A DNA stretch of 54,415 nt from Alphaproteobacteria bacterium (GTDB lineage: Bacteria; Pseudomonadota; Alphaproteobacteria; SHVZ01). The stretch lies in contig SHVZ01000011.1 of the NCBI GenBank assembly GCA_009694025.1, forward strand, positions 1 to 54,415, given 5' to 3'. The notes under the pieces are model-generated. The model was not told where the DNA came from and ran no database searches. It saw nothing but the letters and a program-made list of their open reading frames with translations. Positions 1 to 9,590 of the stretch are shown one piece after another (the stretch's first letter is position 1; the number at the start of each line of letters is the position of its first letter). A program made the translations under genes and the position numbers.

Positions 1-65
1 ACGCGCTTGGCGGCCCGGTCGGAGACGGTGAAGTTGCGGCTCTCGGCGACGGACGTGTCTGCCAT
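1..65 (-). CDS. erpA: ErpA/HesB-type Fe-S cluster insertion protein, N-terminal part
   Basis: Only the first 21 codons lie in the window; the gene runs off the left edge on the minus strand. The ATG complement is at 63-65. The visible peptide (MADTSVAESRNFTVSDRAAK...) resembles the N-terminus of A-type iron-sulfur carriers, which begin with a short variable tail followed by a VTVSDRAAKR-like stretch. The conserved cysteines are outside the window, so the call rests on this start and on position: erpA is regularly divergent from dgt-argS in alphaproteobacteria. The protein would pass Fe-S clusters to apo-enzymes in the cytoplasm. Confidence 0.7.
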   Translation of the reverse strand, partial: MADTSVAESRNFTVSDRAAKR

Positions 66-142
66 GACTTAGGACCCTCGGGTGAACGTCCTAACCATGT
101 AGGCGTCCTGGCGCGGAAGTCAATTTGTCCCTTTGCCCAAGC

Positions 143-159
143 CCCTACGGCCTGTAGGG
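143..159. promoter_or_regulatory. small inverted repeat in the erpA/dgt divergent region
   Basis: CCCTAC (143-148) and GTAGGG (154-159) form a 6-bp inverted repeat with a 5-base spacer just upstream of the dgt start at 170. A TTGCCC / TAGGGT pair around 133-158 overlaps it and could be a weak sigma70 promoter. This could be an operator or a chance palindrome in GC-rich DNA. Confidence 0.2.
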
Positions 160-169
160 TCCGGCCGCC

Positions 170-1348
170 ATGCCGCTCGCGCCCTATGCCTGCAATCCCG
201 CGGCCTCGCGCGGCCGCCGGCACTTCGAGCCGCCGCCGACCGAGCGCAGCGAATTCCAGCGCGACCGCGACCGCATCATCCATTCCGTCGCTTTCCGCCG
301 CTTGAAGCACAAGACCCAGGTGTTCATCGAGCACGAGGGCGACCATTTCCGCACGCGCCTGACCCACTCGCTCGAGGTCGCCCAGATCGCTCGCTCGATC
401 GCGCGCTCCCTCGGGCTCGACGAGGATCTCTCCGAGGCCCTGGCGCTCGCCCACGACCTCGGCCACACCTGCTTCGGCCATGCCGGCGAAGACGTGCTGG
501 ATGCCGAGATGGCGCCCTATGGCGGGTTCGACCACAACGACCAGACCTTCCGCATCCTGACGCGGCTGGAGCGGCGCTACGCCGAATTCGACGGCCTCAA
601 CCTCACCTGGGAGACGCTGGAGGGGACGGTCAAGCACAACGGCCCTTTGATCGGCGGCAAGAAAGCGGTGCCGCCGACCATCGCCGCCTACGACGTCGAC
701 CTCTGGCTCGACAGCTACGCCTCGGCCGAGGCCCAGGTCGCCTCGCTCTCCGACGACATCGCCTACAACAACCACGACATCGACGACGGCCTCAGGGCCG
801 GCCTGTTCCGGCTGGAGGAGATCGAGCATCTGGGGCTGATCCACGACGTGCTCGCGGCCATCCACGCCAAGCACCCGCGGCTGGAGACGGTCAGGCTTCA
901 TGGCGAGCTCGTCCGCCAGATGATCGGCCGCATGGTCCAGGACGTGCTGGCGGAGACCCGACGGCTGCTGGCGGAGGCGGGGCCGACCTCGGCCGACGCG
1001 CTCCGGCGCCTCGGCCGGCCGGTCGTCGCCTTCTCGCCCGAGATGCGTCGACATGACACGGAGTTGAAGGCCTTTCTGCATGAGCGTATGTACCGGCACG
1101 ACCGGGTGCGGCTCGCGCGTGAAGACGCCCATGCCGTGGTGAGGGAGCTGTTCCAGGTCTTCCTCGCCGATCCCGGCCGGCTGCCGACGGAATGGGCGGT
1201 GGCGACCAACGGGCTGGACCAGACAAGCGTGGCCCGCGTCGTCGCCGATTACATCGCCGGGATGACCGACCGGTACGCCTTTGCGGAACACGCGCGACTT
1301 GTGAAAAGCCGAACGATAAAAAATGAATCTTTACAATTATTTCCATGA
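170..1348 (+). CDS. dgt: deoxyguanosinetriphosphate triphosphohydrolase-like HD-domain protein
   Basis: 392 residues, the normal length for the alphaproteobacterial dGTPase-like family. The protein is a metal-dependent HD-domain phosphohydrolase expected to release triphosphate from dNTPs and so affect nucleotide pools. The metal site is visible: H66 in [10 protein letters not shown], the H95-D96 pair in [10 protein letters not shown], and a later aspartate in [12 protein letters not shown]. The start ATG at 170 gives the typical N-terminus leading to [13 protein letters not shown], which is conserved in the family. The last 26 bases overlap the start of argS, so the two genes are probably transcribed and translated together. 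The exact substrate cannot be read from sequence because this short class differs from E. coli Dgt. Confidence 0.93.
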   Translation: MPLAPYACNPAASRGRRHFEPPPTERSEFQRDRDRIIHSVAFRRLKHKTQVFIEHEGDHFRTRLTHSLEVAQIARSIARSLGLDEDLSEALALAHDLGHTCFGHAGEDVLDAEMAPYGGFDHNDQTFRILTRLERRYAEFDGLNLTWETLEGTVKHNGPLIGGKKAVPPTIAAYDVDLWLDSYASAEAQVASLSDDIAYNNHDIDDGLRAGLFRLEEIEHLGLIHDVLAAIHAKHPRLETVRLHGELVRQMIGRMVQDVLAETRRLLAEAGPTSADALRRLGRPVVAFSPEMRRHDTELKAFLHERMYRHDRVRLAREDAHAVVRELFQVFLADPGRLPTEWAVATNGLDQTSVARVVADYIAGMTDRYAFAEHARLVKSRTIKNESLQLFP

Positions 1349-3065
1349 GATCGTTCTGAAAGAACTTCAGACACTCGACCTGCCCAGGGACCTCGATTTC
1401 TCGCGCGTGGTCGTAGAGCCGACCCGCGATTTCAGACACGGCGACCTCGCCACCAATGCCGCCATGGTGCTGGCGAAGCCGGCCGGGAGAAATCCGCGCG
1501 AGGTCGCCGAGGCCCTGAAGGAGCGACTCGTCGGTCATCCCCAAGTGATCAAAGCCGAGGTCGCCGGTCCCGGCTTCCTCAATCTCACGCTTTCAGATGA
1601 TTTCTGGCGGACTCGGCTCACGGACGTGCTGGGAGCCGGCGTCGCCTACGGGGATTCCAGCGCCGGCGCCGGACGCAAGGTCAACGTGGAATACGTCTCC
1701 GCCAACCCGACCGGCCCCATGCACATCGGCCACGCCCGCGGCGCTGTCTTCGGCGACGTGCTCGCCTCGCTCATGCAAAAGGTCGGCTTCGAGGTGGCGC
1801 GCGAATACTACATCAACGACGCCGGCGCCCAGGTCGACCAGCTCGCGCGCTCAGCCCACCTCCGCTACCGCGAGGCCCATGGCGAGAGCATCGAGATCCC
1901 GTCCGGCCTCTATCCGGGCGAGTACCTGAAGGAGACCGGCGAGGCCTTGAAGGCCCGCGACGGCGGCAAGTGGCTGGGGCAGGCGGACGAGGACTGGTTG
2001 CCGCCGGTCCGCGACTTCGCCATCGACCACATGCTGACGATGATCAAGGCGGACCTGGCAGCGCTGGGCGTCAGCCAGGAGGTGTTCACGAGCGAGCGAG
2101 TGCTGGTCAGCGCGGGTGCGGTCGACCAGGTGCTGAAAGCCCTGGACGGCAAGGGCCTGATCTATGTCGGCACGCTCGAGCCCCCCAAGGGCAAGGCGCC
2201 TGAGGACTGGGAGCCCCGGCCGCAGACCCTGTTCCGGGCAACCCGGTTCGGCGACGACGTCGACCGGCCGCTGAGGAAGTCGGACGGCTCCTGGACCTAT
2301 TTCGCCGCCGACATCGCCTATCACAACGACAAGCTCAGGCGCGGCTTCTCCGAGCTGATCGACGTGCTCGGCGCCGACCACGGCGGCTACACCAAGCGCA
2401 TGACCGCCGCCGTGAAGGCGCTCTCCGACGGCAAGGCCCATCTCGACTGCAAGATCTGCCAGATGGTGAACCTGACCGAGGGCGGCCAGCCGGTGAAGAT
2501 GTCGAAACGGGCCGGGACCTTCGTCACCCTCCGCGACGTCGTCGATCGGGTCGGCAGGGACGTCGTCCGCTTCATCATGCTGACCCGCCGGAACGACCAG
2601 ACCATCGACTTCGACTTCCAGAAGGTCACCGAGCAGAGCCGGGATAACCCGGTCTTCTACGTCCAATACGCCCATGCCCGGTCGCGGTCGGTGATGCGGC
2701 TCGCGGGCGAATCGATTCCACGCGATCTCCTGTCGCCGGCGGCGCTGGCCCAAGGAAATCTGGACTGCTTGACCGACCCCAGCGAGATTGGTCTGATCAG
2801 GACGCTGGCGAACTGGCCGCGTGTCGTCGAGGGCGCGGCGGAGGCGCATGAACCGCACCGTCTCGCGTTCTACCTCTATGACCTCGCGGCCGAGTTCCAC
2901 CAGCTCTGGAACAAGGGCAAGGATGACGCCACGCTCCGTTTCATCATCGCCGGCAAGGACGAGACGACTAGGGCCCGGCTGGCGTTGGTGCAGGCTGTGG
3001 CGACGGTGATCGCTTCTGGTCTTGCCGTCTTCGGCGTCGAGCCGGTCGAGGAGATGCGTGCATGA
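1323..3065 (+). CDS. argS: arginine--tRNA ligase
   Basis: A 580-residue class I aminoacyl-tRNA synthetase charging tRNA-Arg in the cytoplasm. It has the N-terminal additional domain (about residues 1-110), the HIGH signature at 134-137 in [15 protein letters not shown], and a KMSKR loop at 392-396. The C-terminal helical anticodon-binding region ends in [12 protein letters not shown]. The start at 1323 lies inside the 3' end of dgt. The stop overlaps the ATG of the next gene by four bases (ATGA type), giving an argS-SPOR coupling that is common in alphaproteobacteria. Confidence 0.97.
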   Translation: MNLYNYFHEIVLKELQTLDLPRDLDFSRVVVEPTRDFRHGDLATNAAMVLAKPAGRNPREVAEALKERLVGHPQVIKAEVAGPGFLNLTLSDDFWRTRLTDVLGAGVAYGDSSAGAGRKVNVEYVSANPTGPMHIGHARGAVFGDVLASLMQKVGFEVAREYYINDAGAQVDQLARSAHLRYREAHGESIEIPSGLYPGEYLKETGEALKARDGGKWLGQADEDWLPPVRDFAIDHMLTMIKADLAALGVSQEVFTSERVLVSAGAVDQVLKALDGKGLIYVGTLEPPKGKAPEDWEPRPQTLFRATRFGDDVDRPLRKSDGSWTYFAADIAYHNDKLRRGFSELIDVLGADHGGYTKRMTAAVKALSDGKAHLDCKICQMVNLTEGGQPVKMSKRAGTFVTLRDVVDRVGRDVVRFIMLTRRNDQTIDFDFQKVTEQSRDNPVFYVQYAHARSRSVMRLAGESIPRDLLSPAALAQGNLDCLTDPSEIGLIRTLANWPRVVEGAAEAHEPHRLAFYLYDLAAEFHQLWNKGKDDATLRFIIAGKDETTRARLALVQAVATVIASGLAVFGVEPVEEMRA

Positions 3066-3964
3066 GCGATCGGTATCGCGACCGCGACGACGAAGAGGCC
3101 GATCTCGACCTCGACGAGTCGGAACCGCCGAAGCGGCGCGGGCGGCTGCTCGCCGCCCTGGTCGCGCTGTTCGCGGTCGGCGGCTTCGGCGGGGTGCTCT
3201 GGTACGCCTACAGCCAGGGCCAGCGCTCCGCCGACGCGGTGGCGCCGATCCTCAAGGCCGACGGCGAGCCTAGCCGCGTGCGTCCGGAGCAGCCGGGCGG
3301 GATGGTGGTCCCGCACCAAGACAAGCTCGTCCTCAACAACATGCAGCAGGCGAGCCGGCCGGGATCGGCCGAGCGGCTGCTGCCGCCCGCGGAGGCTCCA
3401 CTGCCGCAGACCTTGCGGACCGCTCCGCCGCCGGCCGCCTCGGTCACGATCGCACCGGCCGCCGCCCCTCCGCCGCCTCCCGCGCCGCCACCTCCGGCCG
3501 CCGCAGTCCCGATGACGGCGCCGCCGCCGAGCCCCCCGCCGGCGGCACCGCCGACCGTCGTCGGCGGTCTGATCGCCCCACCGGCCCCGCCGCCGGTGGC
3601 TCCCGCACCCTCTGGCGTCGCCGCGCCGCCGCCGCATCCCGCCGCCGCCCAGCCGCCGCAGATGGCCGCCCGTCCGTCCGCGCCGCCGGTGGCGGCGACC
3701 TCGCCATCACGCGGCGGCAGCGGCGAGTGGCGGGTCCAGCTCGGATCCTTCCCGGCCGTCGATCAGGCCTCGGCCCAATGGGACCGCCTGAAGAAGGCCC
3801 ATACCGAGCTGCAACCCCTCGGCCTCACCACCGTCCGGGTCGACCTTGGCGACAAGGGGGTCTGGTTCCGCTTGCAGGCAGGGCCGCTCAACGAGCCGGC
3901 GGCGCGCGCGCTCTGCGACGACCTCAAGTCCAGGAAGCGGGACTGCCTCGTTGTCCGACCCTAA
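3062..3964 (+). CDS. SPOR-domain membrane protein
   Basis: 300 residues, predicted bitopic inner-membrane protein. A charged cytoplasmic tail (about 1-28) is followed by one membrane helix (about 29-49). A long linker very rich in proline and alanine (about 110-220) follows, and the C-terminal SPOR fold (about 222-300) contains [14 protein letters not shown] and [15 protein letters not shown] domains bind denuded glycan strands at the division septum, so a role in cell division or septal wall remodelling is likely, as for FtsN-like proteins. It sits between argS and nagZ, overlapping both. The proline-rich stretch is low complexity and evolves quickly; it should not be used for orthology. Confidence 0.9.
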   Translation: MSDRYRDRDDEEADLDLDESEPPKRRGRLLAALVALFAVGGFGGVLWYAYSQGQRSADAVAPILKADGEPSRVRPEQPGGMVVPHQDKLVLNNMQQASRPGSAERLLPPAEAPLPQTLRTAPPPAASVTIAPAAAPPPPPAPPPPAAAVPMTAPPPSPPPAAPPTVVGGLIAPPAPPPVAPAPSGVAAPPPHPAAAQPPQMAARPSAPPVAATSPSRGGSGEWRVQLGSFPAVDQASAQWDRLKKAHTELQPLGLTTVRVDLGDKGVWFRLQAGPLNEPAARALCDDLKSRKRDCLVVRP

Positions 3965-4973
3965 CCGGCCCTCGGCCGCGATCTACGGCGCCTCCGGCAC
4001 CGTCCTGACGGAAGCCGAGCGAGCCTTCTTCTCCCGCGCCAATCCGCTCGGGTTCATCGTCTTCCGGCGCAACTGCGAGACGCCGGCCCAGGTCCGCGCG
4101 CTGGTCGGAGCGATGCGGGACGCGGTCGGCCGGCCCGACGCGCCGGTCCTGGTCGACCAGGAAGGCGGTCGCGTTACCCGCTTCAAGCCGCCTCACTGGC
4201 GGCAGGCGCCCGCGGCCGGCCGCTTCGCCAAGCTCGCCAGCAACCACCTCGCCGCAGCGACCGAGGCGAGCCGTCTCAACGCCCGGCTGATCGCGGCCGA
4301 GCTCCTCGACGTCGGCGTCACCGTCAACTGCCTGCCGGTGCTCGATCTGGCGCTGGCCGGCGCCAACGACGTCATCGGCGACCGCGCCTTCGGCGGCGAT
4401 CCCGGGACCGTCACCGCGCTCGGTCGCGCCCAGGCCGAAGGCCTGCTCGACGGCGGCGTGCTGCCGGTGATGAAGCACATGCCCGGGCACGGCCGCGCGC
4501 TGGTCGACAGCCATGAGAAGCTGCCGGCCGTCGCGACCGATCTTGCGACCTTGGAGGCAACCGACTTCGTGCCGTTCCAAGGGCTGGCGACACTGCCCTG
4601 GGGCATGACCGGCCACGTCGTCTACACGGCGATCGACGCTCGGCCGGCGACGCTGTCGCCGGTCGTCATCGACCGGGTGATCCGCGGCCACATCGGCTTC
4701 AAGGGGTTGCTGCTCACCGACGACATCGGCATGGGTGCGCTGCCCGGCCGGCTCGGCGAACGGACGCGGGCCGCGCTTGCGGCAGGCTGTGACGTCGCCC
4801 TGCACTGCACAGGCGAGATGGCCGAAATGATCGAGGTCGCCGCCGCCGCGCCGCCGCTGACCGATGCCGCGCTCGCCCGGGTCGCCGAGGGCGCGCGTCG
4901 ATGCCGGCTGCCGCAGCCGATCGATTTCGGAGCGCTCTCCGCCCGCGTCGACCAGCTTCTAACGGCCGCCTGA
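3951..4973 (+). CDS. nagZ: beta-N-acetylhexosaminidase (peptidoglycan recycling)
   Basis: Glycoside hydrolase family 3 enzyme that removes GlcNAc from muropeptides in the cytoplasm. I choose the TTG at 3951 (340 residues), which overlaps the preceding stop by 14 bases. A longer in-frame start at 3846 lies deep in the SPOR coding region and adds only a shadow-like Arg/Ser-rich peptide. Signatures are VDQEGGRVTRFKPP, KHMPGHGRALVDSHEKLP with the general acid-base His of the mobile loop, and LLTDDIGMGAL with the nucleophile Asp. Its place behind a SPOR protein and ahead of an M50 protease and scpAB is a conserved alphaproteobacterial arrangement. Confidence 0.94.
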   Translation: MSDPNRPSAAIYGASGTVLTEAERAFFSRANPLGFIVFRRNCETPAQVRALVGAMRDAVGRPDAPVLVDQEGGRVTRFKPPHWRQAPAAGRFAKLASNHLAAATEASRLNARLIAAELLDVGVTVNCLPVLDLALAGANDVIGDRAFGGDPGTVTALGRAQAEGLLDGGVLPVMKHMPGHGRALVDSHEKLPAVATDLATLEATDFVPFQGLATLPWGMTGHVVYTAIDARPATLSPVVIDRVIRGHIGFKGLLLTDDIGMGALPGRLGERTRAALAAGCDVALHCTGEMAEMIEVAAAAPPLTDAALARVAEGARRCRLPQPIDFGALSARVDQLLTAA

Positions 4974-4984
4974 GCGGGCAATCG

Positions 4985-5674
4985 ATGGACGCGCTCTGGG
5001 ATGGCCTCTACCGGGCCTCGGTCTGGGTCCTGCCCGCGCTGATCGCGATCACGCTGCACGAGGCGGCCCACGGCTTCGCCGCCCTCGCGCTCGGCGACGA
5101 CACCGCCAAGCGGATGGGGCGGGTCAGCCTCAACCCGCTGCGGCACGTTGATCCGTTCGGCACGATCGTCCTGCCCGGCCTGCTGCTGCTGGTGCGCTCG
5201 CCATTCCTTTTCGGCTACGCCAAGCCGGTGCCGGTCAACTTCCATCGGTTGAGGCCTGCCCGTATGGGAATGGTTCTGGTGGCCGGCGCCGGGCCGGCGA
5301 TGAACCTGCTCCTCGCCTACCTGGCGGCGCTCGGACTCCACCTCGTCGGCGCCCTGCCCGATGGCGCGGCGATGTGGGCCGAGGACAACCTCAAGAACGC
5401 CGCGGTTCTCAACGCCGTGCTCGCGGTCTTCAACATGCTGCCGATCCCGCCGCTCGACGGCGGCCGGGTGCTTGTCGGCCTGCTGCCGCAACCGCTCGCC
5501 TGGCAGCTCCAGCGGCTCGAGCGGATCGGTATCCTGATCGTCCTCGGAGCGCTGGTGCTGCTGCCGATGATCGGCCGCGAAATCGGGGTGAATCTCTCGA
5601 TTTCGCCCTGGCTGATCGGGGCCCCGGTCGAGTATCTGTTGGATCTGATCTCCTCACTGGCCGGCCTCGAATGA
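4985..5674 (+). CDS. site-2 protease family (M50) membrane metalloprotease
   Basis: 229 residues from the ATG at 4985. The zinc motif HEAAH is at residues 25-29 in the first membrane helix. The second motif, NMLPIPPLDGGRVL, supplies the distal Asp typical of rhomboid-like short S2P homologues. Four to six hydrophobic segments are apparent. The family is the compact class without PDZ domain, found between nagZ and scpA in many alphaproteobacteria; its substrate is unknown. The stop overlaps the scpA ATG (ATGA at 5671-5674). An upstream in-frame ATG at 4901 would overlap nagZ by 73 bases and is less likely. Confidence 0.92.
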   Translation: MDALWDGLYRASVWVLPALIAITLHEAAHGFAALALGDDTAKRMGRVSLNPLRHVDPFGTIVLPGLLLLVRSPFLFGYAKPVPVNFHRLRPARMGMVLVAGAGPAMNLLLAYLAALGLHLVGALPDGAAMWAEDNLKNAAVLNAVLAVFNMLPIPPLDGGRVLVGLLPQPLAWQLQRLERIGILIVLGALVLLPMIGREIGVNLSISPWLIGAPVEYLLDLISSLAGLE

Positions 5675-6456
5675 CCACGGTCGCCGAAATCTTCGAAGAA
5701 CCGCAGGATGGTGTCGCCGCCGACGACGAACGGCTGGTCGTCGACGTCGACGGCTACGAGGGGCCGATCGACGTCCTGCTGTCGCTGGCGCGCGAGCAGA
5801 AGGTCGACCTCAAGAAGATCTCGATTCTGGCGCTCGTCGAGCAGTACCTGATCTTCATCCAGGCGGCACGGCGGGTCAGGCTGGAGCTCGCCGCCGACTA
5901 TCTGGTGATGGCCGCCTGGCTCGCCTATCTCAAGTCGCGCCTGCTGCTGCCGGAGCCGGCCGAGGACGACGAGCCGTCCGGCGAGGCGCTGGCCGAGGCG
6001 TTGGCGTTCCAGCTGCAGCGCCTGGCGGCGATGCAGCAGGTGGCCGTCAAGCTGATGGCCCGCCCGCGCCTCGGGCGCGACACTTTCCCGCGCGGCGAGA
6101 CCTTCGATGTCCGGGTGCGCAAGCGGTCGGTGTTCGACGTCACCCTCTACGACCTGCTGTCGGCCTATGGCGAGCACAAGGCGCGTGCGGACACCCAGAT
6201 CCTGCACATCGCGCCGACCGAGCTGCACGCGGCCGAGGACGCCATGAGACGGCTGGAGGGGATGCTCGGCCGCATGGTCGATTGGCAGAGCCTCGCCACC
6301 TTCCTGCCGGAAACCCTGAAGCCCGGCATCATCGCCCGTTCGGCGATCGCCGCCACGCTGGTCGCCAGCCTGGAAATGGTGAGGAACGGCGTGATCGAGA
6401 TCAAGCAGACTGAACCCTTTGGCCCGGTATTCGTCCGGGCCGCCAAGCCGTCATGA
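5671..6456 (+). CDS. scpA: segregation and condensation protein A (kleisin)
   Basis: 261 residues. ScpA is the kleisin subunit that bridges SMC ATPase heads and, with ScpB, forms the SMC-ScpAB condensin for chromosome compaction and segregation. The N-terminal signature DGYEGPIDVLLSLAREQKVD, followed by ISILALVEQYLIFI, is characteristic. The C-terminal winged-helix end (FLEMVRNG-like SLEMVRNGVIEIKQTEPFG) binds the SMC head. The ATG at 5671 overlaps the stop of the M50 gene, so translation is probably coupled. scpB follows eight bases later. Confidence 0.95.
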   Translation: MTTVAEIFEEPQDGVAADDERLVVDVDGYEGPIDVLLSLAREQKVDLKKISILALVEQYLIFIQAARRVRLELAADYLVMAAWLAYLKSRLLLPEPAEDDEPSGEALAEALAFQLQRLAAMQQVAVKLMARPRLGRDTFPRGETFDVRVRKRSVFDVTLYDLLSAYGEHKARADTQILHIAPTELHAAEDAMRRLEGMLGRMVDWQSLATFLPETLKPGIIARSAIAATLVASLEMVRNGVIEIKQTEPFGPVFVRAAKPS

Positions 6457-6463
6457 GCCGCCG

Positions 6464-7159
6464 ATGACCGAGCCGTCACCCGCCGTCCGTCTGATCGAGG
6501 CCGTGCTGTTCGCTTCGGCCCACCCTTTGGCCGACGAGGATCTGGCCCAGCGCCTTCCCGAGGGCACCGATATCGCGGCGATCCTCGCCGAGATCGAGGC
6601 GCTCTACGACGGACGCGGCATCGCGCTCGTCAAGGTCTCCGGCAAATGGGCGTTCCGCACCGCCTCCGACCTCGCAGCGGCGCTCCGCCCCGAGCATGCC
6701 GTGCAGAGGAAGCTCTCGCGCGCTGCCGTCGAGACGCTGGCGATCATCGCCTATCACCAGCCGATCACCCGCGCCGAGGTGGAGCAGGTCCGCGGCGTCG
6801 CGCTCAGCAAGGGCACCCTCGACATGCTGATGGGTGCCGGCTGGATCAAGCCGAAGGGCCGCCGTCAGGCGCCGGGGCGGCCGGCCACCTGGGTCACCAC
6901 CGAGGAGTTCCTGCAGCATTTCGGGCTCGACCGGGTCGAGGACCTGCCGAACCTGGACGAGCTCCGCGCCGCCGGCCTCCTCGATCATCGCCCGGGCATC
7001 GCCACCATGGCGATGCGGCAGGAGGAGGCCGACGCGGTTGAGGCTGCCGCCGAAAGGGAGCGGGACGAGGAGGACGCCCGCGAACGCGAGGAGCGCCGCC
7101 GGGGCCAGATCGAGGACGACGACGCCGAGGAGTCGCCTCGGTCGTCGCCGGCAGGATAG
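6464..7159 (+). CDS. scpB: segregation and condensation protein B
   Basis: 231 residues, partner of ScpA in the SMC complex. Two winged-helix domains are evident: the first around LIEAVLFASAHPLADEDLAQ and the second with VETLAIIAYHQPITRAEVEQ and the diagnostic GRPATWVTTEEFLQHFGL. The last 45 residues are an acidic/arginine-rich tail (EREERRRGQIEDDDAEE) that is disordered. The ATG at 6464 follows the scpA stop by seven bases; no other start agrees with the family N-terminus. Confidence 0.95.
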   Translation: MTEPSPAVRLIEAVLFASAHPLADEDLAQRLPEGTDIAAILAEIEALYDGRGIALVKVSGKWAFRTASDLAAALRPEHAVQRKLSRAAVETLAIIAYHQPITRAEVEQVRGVALSKGTLDMLMGAGWIKPKGRRQAPGRPATWVTTEEFLQHFGLDRVEDLPNLDELRAAGLLDHRPGIATMAMRQEEADAVEAAAERERDEEDAREREERRRGQIEDDDAEESPRSSPAG

Positions 7160-7163
7160 GCGA

Positions 7164-7808
7164 TTGCGCCCGCGCGGGGGCAGGGGTGGGGTTCTTGTCC
7201 TCGCTCTCGTCGCGTTCCTGGTCGCGACTGGTTTCTCCGAGGCCGGCCAGGTCCGGGCGGACGTGCCGGAGACGGTCGATCCCCACGCCCGCTACCTGAT
7301 CTTCATCCAGGGACCGGCACCGGGCGAGGCGGTGGCCAACGCCTTTGCCGGTCGGGGCTTCGAAGTCGTGACCGAGCGGCGCAATCCCAATCCCGATCCC
7401 TTCGACCTCGCCCGCAAGGCGACCGGACAGGTGCGGCGGCTTCTCCTTGGCGGGATCAGCGCGTCCAGGATCGGCATCATGGGCTTCGACGTCGGCGGGA
7501 CGGCGGCGCTGGTGGCCGCCGCCCTGCTGCGCGACGCTGAGCTCTCCTACGTCGTGCTTGCCGGATGCGGCATCGACGACCGTTACTACCGCTTCGCTAC
7601 GCAGCTCGCCGATCAGATGGCCGGGCGCGCCCTGCACCTGTGGGAGAAGACCGATCAGCAGGCGGAAAGCTGTCAGCTTGCCTTCTCCAAGTCCAAGACC
7701 CTCGAAAGCGACGAGAAGCTGCTCTCCAACGGTGGCGGCCACGAGATGTTCGGCGAGGCCGATCCGTTCTGGATGGACCTGGTCCTGGCGTTCCTCGAAC
7801 GCCGGTAG
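7164..7808 (+). CDS. exported alpha/beta-hydrolase-like protein without nucleophile serine
   Basis: 214 residues from a TTG at 7164, four bases after scpB. The N-terminus MRPRGGRGGVLVLALVAFLV... reads as a signal peptide with likely cleavage after about residue 31. The middle resembles an alpha/beta-hydrolase core: RIGIMGFDVGGTAAL sits where the nucleophile elbow GxSxG would be, but the serine is an aspartate (G-F-D-V-G-G). A candidate late His is in NGGGHEMFGEADPF. The periplasmic location and the elbow change suggest a non-catalytic or altered-activity member. I do not recognise a named family. The start is uncertain because no ATG or GTG occurs near the signal peptide. Confidence 0.7.
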   Translation: MRPRGGRGGVLVLALVAFLVATGFSEAGQVRADVPETVDPHARYLIFIQGPAPGEAVANAFAGRGFEVVTERRNPNPDPFDLARKATGQVRRLLLGGISASRIGIMGFDVGGTAALVAAALLRDAELSYVVLAGCGIDDRYYRFATQLADQMAGRALHLWEKTDQQAESCQLAFSKSKTLESDEKLLSNGGGHEMFGEADPFWMDLVLAFLERR

Positions 7809-7857
7809 CCGCCCCGCGCCTGCGACAGTTTGCTCACGCTCCGTCGGGCTGCGCTGA

Positions 7858-7880
7858 TTGCACCTGAGAATGAACTGCAA
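7858..7880. promoter_or_regulatory. putative Fur-type iron operator
   Basis: A 23-base element with outer arms TTGCA (7858-7862) and TGCAA (7876-7880) surrounds TGAGAATGA. On the complementary strand this reads TGCA..TCATTCTCA..TGCA, which matches the general look of alphaproteobacterial Fur/Irr-family boxes built on TGAGAAT half-sites flanked by TGCA. It lies 33 bases before the probable start of an Fe3+-type ABC permease, where iron-dependent repression is expected. The match was judged by eye and not scored. Confidence 0.5.
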
Positions 7881-7913
7881 CAGAATGGCGGGAGAAAACC
7901 GCCTCGGGGCTCC

Positions 7914-9590
7914 TTGACCGATCTCGCCCAGCCTTCCTCCGGTGCCACCCGACCTCCGCTCGTCGATGGCTGGGTGCTTGCGACCGCCGCCATCGCCGCG
8001 GTCATTGCCATTCCGATCCTGGTCGTCCTCTCTTATGTCTTCGTTCCCACCGGCGATATCTGGCAGCACCTCGCCTCGACCGTGCTGCCGCGCTACGTCA
8101 CGAACACCCTCTGGCTGATGGTCGGGGTCGGTGCCGGCACGCTGGTGATCGGGACCGGCACCGCCTGGCTGGTGACGCTCCACCGGTTTCCCGGCCGCGA
8201 CCTCCTGCAATGGATGCTGCTGCTGCCGATGGCGGTCCCGAGCTACGTCATCGCCTACACATACGGCGGCCTGATGGATTTTGCCGGGCCGGTGCAGTCG
8301 GCGCTGCGCCAGCTCTTCGGCTGGCACAAGAGCGACTATTGGTTTCCCGAGATCCGGACGCTCGGCGGCGCCATCACCATCCTGACGCTGGTCCTCTACC
8401 CCTATGTCTACCTTTTGGCCCGGGCTGCGTTCACCGAGCAGTCGGTGTGCGTGCTCGAGGCGAGTCGGACCCTCGGTGCCGGCCCCTGGCGGCGCTTCCT
8501 CGGGGTCGGACTGCCGCTTGCCCGGCCCGCGGTGGTCGCCGGCGTGGCGCTCGCGCTCATGGAGACGCTGAACGACCTCGGCGCCGTGCAACATTTCGCC
8601 GTCGACACCTTCACCACCGGCATCTTCCGCACCTGGTTTGGGCTCGGCGAGCCGGCGGCGGCGGCCCAGCTCGCGGCGATCCTGCTGCTCTTCGTCCTCT
8701 TCCTCCTCGTGCTCGAGCGATGGTCCCGGGGCGAAGCGCGCTATCACCAGACTTCGATCCGCTACCGGGCGCTTCCGAGCCTTCGGCTCAAGGGGATCGA
8801 GGCCGGGCTTGCCGTAGCGGCGTGCACGATGCCGGTGCTGCTGGGGTTTCTCGTTCCCCTTGGCGTGCTCTTGTGGTGGGCGATCCGCTCCCAGGCGCTC
8901 GGCTTCGACGAGCGTTTCGCCGGACTCGCCCTGCACAGCGTCAGCCTGGCGGCGCTCGCGGCCGGGCTCGCGGTCGTTCTCTCCCTGGTGCTCGCTTACG
9001 GCGCACGCCTGCGGCCGACACCTTTGGTACGCGGTCTCGTCCGGCTTGCGAGCACCGGCTACGCCGTGCCTGGCGCCGTCATCGCCGTCGGCATCATGCT
9101 GCCCTTCGCCGCCATCGACCGCACGATCGACGCCTGGGCGCGGGCGACGTTCGGCGTCTCGACCGGGCTCATCCTCTCCGGGACGGTGATCGCCGTCACC
9201 TTCGCCTACCTCGTCAGGTTTCTCGCCATCTCCTTCAACGCCGCCGAGGCGAGTCTCGCCAAGGTCGGCCGCAGCATGGACGATGCCGGCCGCGTCCTCG
9301 GGCGGCGCCCGATCGAGATCCTGACGACGATCCATCTGCCGCTGCTGCGGCCGAGCCTGCTGGCGGCCGCGCTCCTCGTCTTCGTCGACGTGATCAAGGA
9401 GCTGCCGGCGACCCTGGTTCTCCGGCCCTTCAACTTCGACACGCTCGCGATCCACGCCTACGAGCTCGCCGGCGACGAGCGGCTGGCCGAAGTGGCGGCG
9501 CCCGCGCTCGCCATTCTCGCGGCCGGCCTCGGCCCGGTGGTCCTGCTTGCGCGGTCGATCGGGCGGAGCCGCCCGGGGCACGGGCCGTGA
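7914..9590 (+). CDS. ABC transporter permease, Fe3+/thiamine type (FbpB/SfuB family)
   Basis: 558 residues from the TTG at 7914; an in-frame ATG at 7830 lies upstream of and across the putative operator, so the TTG is preferred. The protein is a tandem duplication of a binding-protein-dependent permease, with about twelve membrane segments. Each half has an EAA loop: EASRTLGAGPWRRFLGVGLP in the first and a DAGRVLGRRPIEILTTIHLP-like loop in the second. This is the FbpB/AfuB architecture used for periplasmic ferric iron import. Its stop overlaps the GTG of the ATPase gene. No substrate-binding protein gene is adjacent, so the substrate is inferred only from family and the Fur-like box. Confidence 0.88.
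   Translation: MTDLAQPSSGATRPPLVDGWVLATAAIAAVIAIPILVVLSYVFVPTGDIWQHLASTVLPRYVTNTLWLMVGVGAGTLVIGTGTAWLVTLHRFPGRDLLQWMLLLPMAVPSYVIAYTYGGLMDFAGPVQSALRQLFGWHKSDYWFPEIRTLGGAITILTLVLYPYVYLLARAAFTEQSVCVLEASRTLGAGPWRRFLGVGLPLARPAVVAGVALALMETLNDLGAVQHFAVDTFTTGIFRTWFGLGEPAAAAQLAAILLLFVLFLLVLERWSRGEARYHQTSIRYRALPSLRLKGIEAGLAVAACTMPVLLGFLVPLGVLLWWAIRSQALGFDERFAGLALHSVSLAALAAGLAVVLSLVLAYGARLRPTPLVRGLVRLASTGYAVPGAVIAVGIMLPFAAIDRTIDAWARATFGVSTGLILSGTVIAVTFAYLVRFLAISFNAAEASLAKVGRSMDDAGRVLGRRPIEILTTIHLPLLRPSLLAAALLVFVDVIKELPATLVLRPFNFDTLAIHAYELAGDERLAEVAAPALAILAAGLGPVVLLARSIGRSRPGHGP

Noticed and set aside
3380..3700. Proline/alanine-rich repeats in the SPOR protein
   Set aside because: Low-complexity linker common in FtsN-like proteins, with no regular unit; not a tandem-repeat feature of its own.
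6894..9581. An 895-codon open frame on the minus strand opposite scpB, the hydrolase-like gene and the ABC permease
   Set aside because: It is Arg/Asp/Glu/Gly-rich low-complexity, has no domain, and lies exactly antisense to well-recognised genes in GC-rich DNA. It is a codon-bias shadow.
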